A model generated the notes under the pieces. The model searched no databases. It saw nothing but the letters and a program-made list of their open reading frames with translations, and was not told where the DNA came from. DNA of 64,000 bases, taken from contig JAWUZG010000028.1 in assembly GCA_036785705.1 (NCBI GenBank), positions 1,612,001 through 1,676,000 on the forward strand, given 5' to 3'. Below, in pieces: positions 1 through 10,856 of this stretch (position 1 is its first letter; each line of letters begins with the position of its first letter). The translations under genes and the position numbers were made by a program. This stretch comes from Acanthornis magna (taxonomy: Eukaryota; Chordata; Aves; Passeriformes; Acanthizidae).

Positions 1-1263
1 GCAATGCCCTAAATGGGACTGTCTGGGACCCATCCTTCTGCCTGCTGGCTTTGGCAGACACAGATTCTTGTCCTTTGATAGGAGTGCGTTAATCTTTCAT
101 CAGTGATGACTCAGCCATGCAGTGCATTGGTACCCTAACATCGCACTGAGGTCAGGAAGGAAGGCCTCAGCCCCGCTAATGTGAGAGGAGATTATTCTCT
201 GTCCATGAGTAACGAGCAGTTCTGAATGGCAATGGCCACTGCTTCCTCCTCCAGTGTCTCCCCAGGAGGTGTTTGGTGGTGTTTTATCAAGGCAGGATGG
301 TGACAGAGAGCTTGAGGATGTCACTGCCCCTGCTGCCACATCCTCCGGGCAGTGAGCAGCTGGTGGCCACCTGAGGGGATGAGACACCCTGCCCTGGCCA
401 GGGGTGACAAGGAGGCACTGCCAGGCAGAGAGACCAAGGCATTGCAGAAACACTGGGATAGCTGTGCCAAGCACTGGGAGATGCCGTCAGAACAGGCAGC
501 CTCCTAATGCACCCCTGTAATGAGGCTCAGCCACATGCATTTGCATAGCTAACTGCTGGACTAATTAGCACAATTAACTTCTTATGTGTCCAACAACAAG
601 CTTGGTGGAAAAAAATGTACATTGTAAGGGAGAATGGCCTTTTCCAGAAAAACAGTGGAGAAACAGTGTGTCTCAAGTTGTCAGCTGTGAAAGAGTTGAA
701 TCTGCACGGGGAGGGCATGCAGCGCAATTAAGTTCAGGGATTGCCAGTGCAAGTACTGAGGGGTCAGGGACAAGGTGGATGGCCCATGTTTTAAAAGGGA
801 TCTGTTTTACGGAAATTTCCAGGATGTACGGTAGGGGAGTAAAAACACCAACCAACCAACCAAAAACAACCAAAACCCCCCAAAAACCAACACATCAATT
901 CCAAATAGAGTTTTGTTTCATTTGAATTCCTCTTGGAAAAAAAATAGCAGAAGTGAGGAGTAAAGCAAGCCTTCATTACCACTCACAACAGGTAGAAAAG
1001 TAGGCCAAGCCAATTGGAAAATTCAAACTGATCCACTTATATAAAAGCTTGAGAACAATTCTGTTTTGATGGCTGGAAAAATGTATGAGCAATAACCTCA
1101 CTATAAACATATAGAAAATATTGTGACTTGAACTATGGGGACTAAAGAGACGGAATTGCAAGGTGGGCTGGGGCTGTGTCAGAGCATAACCCGGCAAGAA
1201 ATCAACACAGGCTGTTAGATTTAAATGTAAATTATTGTTTCTTGTTAGAGAGGTGCTGTTCAC
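1..1263. other. Unique non-coding sequence
   Basis: No gene or recognisable repeat is seen here. A C/A-rich stretch at about 848-892 (CCAA and CAAAA units) is low complexity. Frames open here are short and look like chance. Confidence 0.6.
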
Positions 1264-1270
1264 TTTTTTT

Positions 1271-1300
<30 letters not shown>
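1264..1300. repeat. T-rich homopolymer tract
   Basis: Nine T, one C, then 27 T in a row. No AATAAA complement is seen within 40 bases on the right side, so it does not look like a retrocopy tail. It is probably a slippage-prone homopolymer. Confidence 0.9.
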
Positions 1301-1302
<2 letters not shown>

Positions 1303-1584
1303 TGAGCTGTTGGCTGGATCGTGGCACCTGGGACAAGGCAAGGTTGTGCAGTTTGTTACCAGCACAATTCCGTGTTGCAGATCTTTTACGTCGTGGTTTC
1401 TATGAACTCTTGAGAATGTAATGGTGAAGTTCAGAAATGCTTAGGGAGTCTGAGTGGTGGCTTGTAGGTATCTTTAGGAAAACTTGACCTGCCGTTGATC
1501 TGTCCCTGAGACAAGGACCAAAATTATCCCAGGTGTATCATTGAGTGTCCTGGTGTTGGTGAGTGTGACCTTGTATAATAAATC

Positions 1585-1645
1585 TGTGCTGTAAAACTGA
1601 GGCTCAAATGAGGCATAATCACTTCTTTGTCAGATATACACTCTG
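1585..1645 (-). repeat. Possible MIR-like SINE fragment
   Basis: The stretch around AAACTGAGGCTCAAATGAG followed by CACTTCTTTGTCAGA resembles, in reverse orientation, the MIR core (tail of GAGGAAACTGAGGC, then the AAGTCACTTGCCCAAGGTCACACAG region). The match is judged by eye and is short. MIR copies in birds are ancient and heavily decayed, so chance similarity cannot be excluded. Confidence 0.3.
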
Positions 1646-1662
1646 ATGTTCCCTTTCCTTAG

Positions 1663-1700
1663 CGGGTTATCCGCAGACTCAGCAGAGATCCCAGCATCAC
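1663..1700 (+). other. Exon-like segment, 38 nt
   Basis: The segment is preceded by a pyrimidine-rich acceptor (GTTCCCTTTCCTTAG) and followed by a donor (CAC|GTGAGT). All three frames are open across the 38 bases; one reads RVIRRLSRDPSIT. It lies just upstream of the CpG island. I recognise no family. Acceptor and donor pairs this close occur by chance in sequence of this length, so this is only a candidate short exon. Confidence 0.18.
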
Positions 1701-1879
1701 GTGAGTGAGCAAACATTTCGCTTTTCGCAGCACTACAGCACTGAGGACAGCTCTGGGCTCCATCCTGGCTGTGCTGGGTAGGAGGTGAGGATGGGAGAAG
1801 CAGCAACGTGGCATTTTCGTGTCACCTGGTGCTGGGGTGGGTGAGGGCTTGCGTCAGTCCCAAGCAAACACCGAAAAAC

Positions 1880-2700
1880 CTCCATGCTGCTCCAAGTTTT
1901 GTGCAGCCACGCGAGGTGCCCTTCCCGGAGCGTGGCACTTGCTCTGCGCCTCGTGCTCAGGCACAGCCCGTGTCACCCACCCCGTGCTGACAGCCAGGTG
2001 GGCGAGCGGGCTGGGAAGGCTCGTTTGACAGCTCCGATGTGTCGGAGAGATCTCTGTTATGGCAGAGAAGCTGCAGGGAGCGAGCTCCGGCAGCGCGGAG
2101 CGGAGCGGGGAACGCGTGCTGGTGTGTCACCCTGCAACGTGACCTACATGGCAGCCACCAGAGCAGACGTGCACGGCGGCCCCCGGCACAGCGGGGCCAT
2201 GGAGGAGGCTGGGGCACGGTTCACCCTCCGGCAGGGAGGCAGGCAGCTCCCCGGAGAGCCCCGGTGCTCCCCGCGTCCCATGGCCGGGAGCTCGCTGCCC
2301 CGGGAGCGCGCCGCATCCTCCGCACCTGCGCTCGCAGCGGGGCAGCGCTGCCCTTGACACAGCTCCGCTTCCAGCCGGGCACTGACGGCGCCCGAGCCTC
2401 CGCAAGTTGGGAGAAGACAGGAGCGCGCCTGGCAGAAACTCCGCATGTGCGCGGGCCCGGCCCCGCGGGATGAGGGATGCGGGCTGCGCTGCGGGGCGGC
2501 CCCGCGGCCATGCGGGATGCTGTGCTGCGGGGGGCACGGCCCCGCCGCTCCGGGAGGGGGCTGATGCCGGCTGTGCACATCGCATCACATCGCATCACAG
2601 CCAGCCCGAGGCAGCCCGTGCATGCGCAAGGCGCGGGCGGCCGCCGTGGAGGTGGGGAGCGAGGACCACATCGCTGCCTCCGGCTCCGAGCTGCCAGTTG
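1880..2700. promoter_or_regulatory. CpG island, probable promoter region
   Basis: The base composition changes sharply to GC-rich, with CpG dinucleotides dense from about 2,060 to 2,660, unlike the flanks. A GC box (GGGGCGG) lies at 2493-2499 and an NRF1-like site (GCATGCGCA) at 2620-2628. Several frames on both strands are open for 100-150 codons, which is expected in GC-rich DNA because stop codons are AT-rich; none looks like a known protein. CpG islands in birds usually mark transcription start regions. The direction of transcription cannot be told. A good splice acceptor follows on the plus strand, ending at 2811 after a long pyrimidine tract. A short direct repeat of CGCATCACAT sits at 2580-2599. 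Confidence 0.7.
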
Positions 2701-2948
2701 CTGGTTGCCAAGCAGTTATCATTGTTTCTGTGACGATTGCAGAGGCTGTTGCTAATTGAAGAAGCCCCCACAGCATCCTTCTCTCTGCTCCTGCTTCTGC
2801 TTTTTATTTTAGAGGCTCAAGGGGGAAGACAGCCAGACTAGTGCTTTTTTACATTGCATTTTTATTTATTTCTTTTCGTGGGGGTGGGAAATTTCTCAGC
2901 TGGTGATTAAGTGATGGACTAGTTACTCATCCGTATCCCTTTAGTCTT

Positions 2949-3016
2949 TGTGTGTGTGTGTGTGTGTGTGCGTGTATGTCTGAACACACAGACAAGCTTA
3001 CACACACACACACACA
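2949..3016. repeat. (TG)n then (CA)n inverted microsatellite
   Basis: Eleven TG units (2949-2970) pass through TGTCTG and CAGACA to about eight CA units (3000-3016). Because the second half is the complement of the first, the single strand can fold into one long imperfect hairpin. The inner arms TGTCTG/CAGACA are exact. Confidence 0.9.
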
Positions 3017-3959
3017 GAGTAAAATCCTGTTTGCCACTGCAGTGGGCACAAATAGGTGAGCATGACTACAGCCAAGGAGCAAAATGCATCAGGGAAACAA
3101 GCCCAACAACAAGACCAGGTAATGCTTATTTTCCTCAATTTCAAACAGATACAGATTTGCATTGTGTAGCTTTGTGTTTCTTGTATGATTATGATGGTTT
3201 TCTTTTTAAAAATCTTTTTGGTGTACGTTCTTAAAATTGTCAACTGAGTCACCAGTCAGTGGCAGGAGGAAAGTGCTGTGTAGCTCGGTTCAAGGTCTGC
3301 TTTCTCGGTGTCTGTGGAGACTTGGGGGGGAAGCTGAAATTGTGCTATTTTTAACAGCCTGTACCTCTTGCTGAAGGCTATAGAGGTTTATTCTGTAACT
3401 TGTTCCTTACATGTGTGCTGGAGGGGGCAGGATGGTGGGATGGAGGCCCCTTCTCACAGGAAGAAGGGGACAAGGGTATTTAAAAACCCCTCTGCAGATA
3501 GATAGAAAATTGTAAAAGTGGGGTTCAGCTTCCGACTTTGCGTGAGCTTTAAGTGAATTTTTCTTGCCTGGCGTTGTCTTGGAGGGGCACTTCAGGGTAC
3601 AGCATGTGCTCAGGCTGTGTATGAGCAAGCAGGGATGGCGGGGGGGGCAGAAAGCAGCTGCAAGTAGGCATAACTCCCACTGGCTTTGGGGGAAATTGCT
3701 GTGCCCACACCAAATCTGAACTAGATTAATTTATTTCTCTTGGTAGGCACTTTATGTGTTTCTGTAGAGGCAGAAAGTTAAAGACTTCATTTTCTCTGTC
3801 AAACCTGTATTTTGGAGTATATTCCTCTCTGCCTGAACTTACCAGGACGAAATGAAGTCAAAACTTTCCCTGTCAAAAAAGCAGCGGGTGGCAGAAAGAA
3901 AGGGATGTATCTTCAGCTGTAAAGGATGGGCATGGTTAAAAAGTGGTGGCATAAGGGAA
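3017..3959. other. Unique non-coding sequence
   Basis: No gene or transposon is recognised. G-rich runs occur at about 3326 and 3642. The frames seen are short. Confidence 0.55.
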
Positions 3960-4125
3960 AGTCTGGTTGCGATCTCGGAGCTCCAGCTGAGGCTGGTGAA
4001 GGTTCCGGGGCTCCAGGGGCACCGGCAGATCAACATCTCCGTTCTCCTCATCCCCACCTTCCCCTCCCCATGCTCAGGCCGTGCCTGGGGGACCGCGGTG
4101 GAGCCCGGACGCTCCAGTTCTTCGA
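3960..4125. other. Small GC-rich, CpG-containing patch
   Basis: This patch is much richer in GC and CpG than its surroundings. A plus-strand frame (from the ATG at 3852 to 4178) shows mostly C or G at third positions inside the patch, and a minus-strand frame (4162 to 3839) is also open and runs into a donor-like site (CTG|GTAAGT, read on the minus strand, at 3843). No family is recognised for either. It may be a decayed exon, an unannotated first exon or a chance GC patch. Confidence 0.35.
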
Positions 4126-7100
4126 TTTTCCTCATCTCCTTAAGATATTGGAAGTTCTCCACTTTAATCTTTGGTTAGGACAGCACGGGAGGATAATTTA
4201 AACAGATCTCTCAGGGCACAAATTAATTCTTAAAATAGTTGTTCCTGGCTTGACAGGCTGAGAGCTTCACATATTGTTTTTCTTTTTTTTTTCTTGGTGC
4301 TTTATTTTAGGGAAGGGAAAAGCAGGGGAAAACACTAAGCACCACAAATAGCATCATATAATCTGCATTTTCAGGGTGACATTTTACTAATGACCGGAAC
4401 AGGCTCAATGGTTCAGTGAAAACAAGAAGGAAACAACTTTGATACTCGGGGTAAAGAAACTATGCCTTCATCTAACCCTGCATCTGTTGGACTTTGCTTC
4501 TCTGTCCAATGCTTTTGGAATATGTATTTTTGTCACTGTTTGCTGCAGGTTAAAATGAGTCTACCTGTGTTGCTGGGAGGAAGGGGTTTTTATAAGTGCC
4601 TTTTCTGAACAAAGAGGGCTGTGAGGCTGTCCACTCCTCCTTAAAGCTGTGTACAAGTGTTGGGTTTTGTAAGTCAAGAAGTGTATGTTGCCTTTTTGTG
4701 AAGGAGAGGTGTTTTTGCTTCAAGTACTGTTACCTGTCTAATGCCATTTGGCTGTTGGCATGCCATGTCTGCTACTTTGGCCTTCCTACATGAAGTATAA
4801 AATGCTCAGAATAGGTCTTTAGTATTATGCAGAATCTTGATTGAGGATATTCTATGACTGACTGAATTGCAATTATACCCACGTGGTACACTTAAATATT
4901 CTGGAAGTACGTCCTCTCTCAGCTCTGCCCTAGTGTGAGCATGAAATAGAAATATCAAGAATATATAAATATCAATCATATTGATGAATATTAATGTCTA
5001 AGTCTGTGAGCAACTTTGCTCACTCCCATCATTTCTCTTATTGTTTTCCCAATACATTATTAGTAAAATGGCTTGACAGCGGGGGGTTGAATCCAATCTC
5101 TGTCTATTGATTTGAGTGCACTTTTATCTTCCAACACCAAAAACAGATCTAAACCCTTATTTTATCTAAAACTGTTCATAACTGAAAAAAGGCTCTATTC
5201 AAATTCTATTTCTAGCTGAAATTCTATTTCCAGGCTTATGCATATCAAGAATTACTGAGATTTTTTTCTTGCTTAAAAGTGATCAAGAAATTGAAAAATG
5301 TAGCTTGGAGGAAAATTGGAGGCAAAGTGCTGGTCTGGCTGTGGAGGACTGAGTCTTTTTCAGTAGCAGCTGCTGCTGTCGTAAGAGATTTTGACCATCC
5401 CTTTTCTGTGTTCCTTGCTGTGACATTCCCTGGATCCAGAGGCAAGCAAGTGACACAGTTGGCTTAAATCTGTGCTGTGTCCTACCATGCTAACCCAAAC
5501 AGAAGCTGGGCATGAAAAGACACTGCAGGAGCAGGGTGGGGAAAGTTTGAAAATGTCTGCAGAAGCTTTGTGGACATAAATTTAAAAATCTACCTTAGAC
5601 TCGTGTGTCTATATGCAAATGAAGTCATGTTCCGTCTTGAGATTTACAAAAATGATAATAATTAGAAAATGATTGAGATGTGGAGATAAGCAATGCACTG
5701 CCTTAGCTGCTGAAGGCAGGCAATCCTTTTCTTCCTTAGGTAATTAAAAATGCTCCTATACAATTTCTCTCTGATAAACACTGCTGCTCTCCTTCCATGC
5801 CAGTTAAACTACTCAGAATTCCAATCATTTATCTCCGTGCCTATCTGTCTCATGAGCCTGAACTCTAAGTCTTTTGGACGTCACGTACAGAAAACATTCT
5901 GTAAGTGATAAGTAATGCTGTCTGTTACTGTCAAGCTGTGATTGCTTGATCAAGATGTAAGTTGGATGTGGTCCCCTCTGTGCACTCGGCTGCTCCTGGC
6001 ACAGCTGTGGGCTCCTGCTCCGAGGGCTGGAGTTGGGCATCGCGCAGGGCACGATTATCACAGTTGGCTTTCTGCTACACCCAGCGCTCACAAGCCCATG
6101 GCAAAGCCTGCAGATGCTGATAGGCTCAGGATGTGGCTCAAGAGGAGTGGAGAATCTTGTCCTCTCTTTTGGGGTTTCTTAGCTGGGTGTGTGGATATGC
6201 CGTTAAAACACTTTTCCATTAAAAGGGAGAAGAAAATAACAGCAGCAGGTCAAGTACTCTGACAATGTGCTTTATCTATTTACACAGGCTGAAGATCTTT
6301 GTGGTTTAACATAAGCCTGTAAATTTGTTATCTTAATTTAGCCCGATTCTTGTTACTTTAAATGGCCTTTGGGAATGCAAATAGCTCTGCAGTCATATAT
6401 AAGGAAAAGGAGGCTGATTTTTTAATGAAAATGTGATAACAGGCGTAATGCTAAAATGAGACTTTTAAATATTTTAAAAAGTGAGTCAGCATATCAAGGA
6501 TAACAGGATCACACATTCTCAAAGAACACTTTCCATAAAACATATTTAAAGGGTTGATTGGTTAATTAGGTATTTGAACACTGAGAATAAAGGATTGTTC
6601 TCGTCTCTTTCTCTGTGTAGAGAAGAACTGTCATGGGTTTATGGGGAGCAAGATCCTGCTCTGAAATGTGCTCGTGTCCTAGGCAAGGTTATTAATGACT
6701 GCATGGAACTCCGTGTAAAAGACCAAAAAATAAGTGAGGAGACAAAATAGCTTGAGTGCTGCCTTATTGAAGTGGGGGTCTGTGGAGGAGTAGAATCAGA
6801 TCAATAGAACAGTTCTGCCTATTAGCTGTCATTAAGGTAATCAATTCTGAATTTTACAGAACAGCTGGAATTCCAAATAAGAGGTGTGGTGTCCTCAAGT
6901 GGAAAGAGAACATATTTTACTTGGAAAACCTAGGCCAGACTCAGGAATAAAATGATGGAAGGATTAATATTTCATGCTGCTAATGTTCCCCTGCCACTCT
7001 ACTTCACAGAAATAGCCTGTAGTATCTTCAAGAGCGAGTCCAGTTGGAGTATCTAATATACTATGCTGAAATGTGCCTCTATTTGAGTAACTTTTTCCAA

Positions 7101-10100
7101 ATAAGAAAATAAGCATGCACTTCAGCTGCATTATGCAAGCATTCCCCCCATGTTGTTATAATTCGGGTAATTCTGGGATTCCTGTGCTGGGGGTGTCAAT
7201 TCCTGTGTGCTCTGCTCTTGTCCTGCAAGGTCATAAATATTTTCAATTATCATGAGCTGAGTCCTGTGCTGTTACTTCATTCTCAGAGCAGATTAAACTG
7301 AAAAATATGGGGAAGTAGTGTGGACCCACCCTATGAGAGTCAGAGAGATGGGATTGAGGTCCCAAACACACATTTTGGATTGGGGGGTTATTTCAAACTC
7401 ATTCCAGACTGATGTGAGTGTCCTTTAGTGGCTGTTCAGCATCTTCTCACTAAGCATCATCTGAAATGAAGCTGGTTTCTGTAGAGTGACTCTACTATAA
7501 AATGTGAGTGAGAGCATGGTACAAGGGTACAGCTGAGAGATTTGGTCAATAGTGCATTTCTGAAATGAGCAAAAGCACTAGAAGTGCCCCAACATGTCTT
7601 CAGTAGGAGGCATGCAGTCAAATAAATGTAACTTTGTGTGAGCTATGTTCCTGTATCCAAAGATATTTATATATAGAGATTTTTTTTTTTTTCCTGTGAG
7701 GTGTGACTTAAAATCATTCCAGATCTGCTCTGCTCACTCGGCTGCTGTCCAGAAAATCACTGCCCCTGGGTAGCAAATGTCTTGGTTGGTTCTACATGCT
7801 TTGCATGAAAAAATGCAATGATCCTGATTCTCCGTGACAACAAAGCCTCCTTACAGCACATGAGCAATACAAATTATGTCCAAAGAGTGCAGGATCCTTT
7901 CACATTGTAAACAGGCAGTAGTGTACAGCAGGTTCAGGCACGAATTATAAGTTGAGAATTTTATCTCTTGAAATAGGGAAGGGACTTTGCCCTTTTATTT
8001 GTCGATACCATCCCCATTGTGTGCTAGATCACAAATAGCACTGCTGAATCCTCTTCCTTTTTCAGCAAGGTTTGAAGTTACACATTGTCAGTGAATGTTT
8101 GTAAGCAGATTGAGCTGTGAACTCACAGGAAAGCCCTGATTCACAGAGCCATTATCTGGCACAGTCAGACTCCCCACTGCAGCATCCCAGTGGCACAGAA
8201 TCCATGTAGAGGCATTGATGAGCACCATGAAATACCTCTGAGGTGCCCAGATCCAGCACTGGGCTGAAAGGAGCCTGGCCTGGAGCTGTTGAACAGGTGG
8301 GAGTGAGTCTCCTGGGAGATGAGCTAATTTAGTGAGTTATCTCAGGGACTTGTGATAGCAGAGCTCCTACGTTCCTGGCTGGGGCTGAAAACTGTCACAT
8401 CCCAAAGGTGAGCCCCTGCTTGTGAGAATCCCTCGTTCTCGTTGCACTGTCCTGGCTCAGGTTTTTACAGCTGTGTGGAAATCAGGGACAATGCCCACTT
8501 TGGGAAGGTGTCTGCCAAAGAGGAGGGAAGAAGGAGAAGGCTCTGATTTGCATAGAAGACAATCGGTTTCTTTAGTTTAAATGGAACTGTTTAATATTTG
8601 CTGTTAAAGGGCATAAATTTTTTAAAATAGTATTCTTCATATGAAAGAATATTTTCTTTTTTTCTTGATAACAACTCTTTAAATTACTTTTTTTATTGTA
8701 GACCCAACATAGGCTTTCTCCAGGAACTCATAGAGAACATTTGTTTCATTCTGTTAATGGTATCTGATCTATTCCTCAAGAGATTAAATTTCCATAACAG
8801 CGCTCCCAAGAACACTGGGTTCAGGAACATGGAATTGCATCAAACTGGCAGTCTTTTCAAGCTGTTAGTGCCACCAGGAATGCAGGCAGCTAAGTAAGGG
8901 GGGGGAGGGAGAAGATAGATGTGGAAAGGAGCATGTTTGGTGTAAAACTGGAGTCTCAAAGAGGGGAGACTGCAGAAAGCCTTTTCAATATCCAGTGCTG
9001 AAATGGAAGTGCTTCTGAGAGACCTCTGGAAGCCACAGCCTCTGAAGTTCGTACTTTTCCACAGGATGCTGCCTGAGACTGTGTAAATTTGAGATGCTCT
9101 TTACACCTTGACCAAGTGGGATGTGCTCTGACACTGTCCTTGGTACAGCTGCTCCCTCCATTCCTGGCAGAGGTACCTTGGGTTGCCTTCCTTCTCTTTA
9201 AATCTCTCCTTTGCTGTTGGATAAGGACAGAGTAATCTGTCCCTGAAGTCCACCAGTTATCTGAGGTCATGTGGGTGTGTTTGAATGCCAAAAGACTCAG
9301 AGAATTCGACGTGTAATTCCAGCTCTGGTCCATTAACAGTGCTGTGCTTTGCTACAGGCATTTCATGAACAATGATTTTACCTTCTTTCAGTTCTTATGC
9401 CTTTAATGCTGCTTCTTTGTGATCTTTGTCGTGCACTAAGGTGTGGTGAATCACGGCCACTTTGGATGATGTGAGAGAAGGCAGCACTTTTAAAATGAAG
9501 TAGAGTACAGTAATGTCTATTTTTTATATAATATATTCCGTATGTTTTACATTCACATTTTTTGATCTTTTGTCCGTTTATTTTTTTCATCTTTCTTTTC
9601 TCCCCATTCTGTTCTGCCCACTCAGATTCTTAAGTGGGATTTAAGTAAATGAAATAGAATCAGAGAAAGGAGAGTGCCAGCAGCAATGGACCAGGAAAGC
9701 TGTGCGCGCTCCTCCAAAGGGCTGCTGCAGATGTCAAGATGTGAAGAACTGACTGTTGGAGGAGTGCATGCAGCAAGTTTGAAACCTTTGTTAAACATAA
9801 ATTTGGAGAGGGACCTGTATTTTAAACCATTGAAGGTCCTCAAGAATGAAAAGATGAGTTAGTATGAATTTCTGGTTTAATAACAAATTTTGAGTGGGGT
9901 TATTGGTTGGCTTTGAATGACAATTCAGTGGGTGGAGTATGGAACTTAGTCCTTCTCGTGCGCAGATTTCCACTGTGGTTTTGAGCAAGAGTGATGGGTC
10001 CTCAGTGGCAGTCAGCAGTTTCTCTTCTGCTGAGATAGTCCATTTTGCCTAAAATTGGGGAAAAAAATATCTGGAAGTCTCCTGAGGACAAGAACATGAA

Positions 10101-10804
10101 ATACGGAGTTCTGAGACATTGTAGTAACTCAGGCAGCACAAGTACCTGAGATATCAGAGAGATGCACTCCTTGATGTTTGGAGAATGTAGGCAAAGGGTC
10201 ACAGGAGAACACCCGAGAGTTAAAACTCATTCTGAAGGTTTAGATATGAATAAGAATTTCAGCAGAAAAATATCAAGATAAAGGTAAATGCTGTCAGGAC
10301 TTGAGACAGTTATAAGCAAACTTGCAAATGAGAGAGAGATAATGCATAGAATCTGAGGATTGTATCTGATTCTAAGATTTTGGGGACTTGAAGCAATTTT
10401 ATACTTCAAGGTAAGATGGAGATGCATCTTTCAGAGACCTTTTCCGAGAAGGAGTAATTGATGTTTGGTTTTTTTTTCAATAGAAATACTGCAGTATAAT
10501 TAGGAGCCAGAGAGGTTAAATGGAAATGTAAGTAGCAGGATGATGAGCCAAGGATATGCATGGTCATAGGTTAAACCAAAACCTTTCAGAAATGGAAGCC
10601 AGAAGCTAAAGTTTGATGCTGGGTGGGCTGATGGAGAGCATCTTCCTGAAAGTCAGGATGAGGGGACAAACCAAGGCTGAAGTTTAAAGTCTGGTACTTT
10701 TAGAGAGAACGCCTTGGAAATAGTTGTGGAAGTTGTTGGACGTGTGAAATTAGTGGAGAGGACCTTCCCACCACCACTGGTGAAAATCCTTCACAGATCA
10801 AGGA
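4126..10804. other. Unique non-coding sequence
   Basis: This is a long AT-leaning stretch without any recognised gene, RNA or transposon. It holds only short homopolymers (T14 near 7681, G8 near 8897). It reads like intron or intergenic DNA. Confidence 0.55.
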
Positions 10805-10856
10805 AATTGTTGATCTTCAGAGGTCGCTTCCAACCCTAACTTTTCTGTGGTCCATG
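10805..10856 (+). repeat. CR1 LINE 3' end fragment
   Basis: GATCTTCAGAGGTCGCTTCC followed by AACCCTAACTTTTCTGTGG matches the conserved end of avian CR1 elements (GATCTTTAGAGGTCCCTTCCAACCC, then a short A/T tail). Only about 50 bases can be recognised. Upstream sequence gives no clear CR1 match, in line with the strong 5' truncation usual for CR1. Confidence 0.75.

Noticed and set aside
1274..1300. T27 run as a retrocopy tail
   Set aside because: No AATAAA complement beside it on the right and no plausible parent-like sequence.
1960..2730. Several 100-150 codon frames on both strands in the CpG island
   Set aside because: GC-rich DNA lacks stop codons in all frames; the readings overlap each other and resemble no protein.
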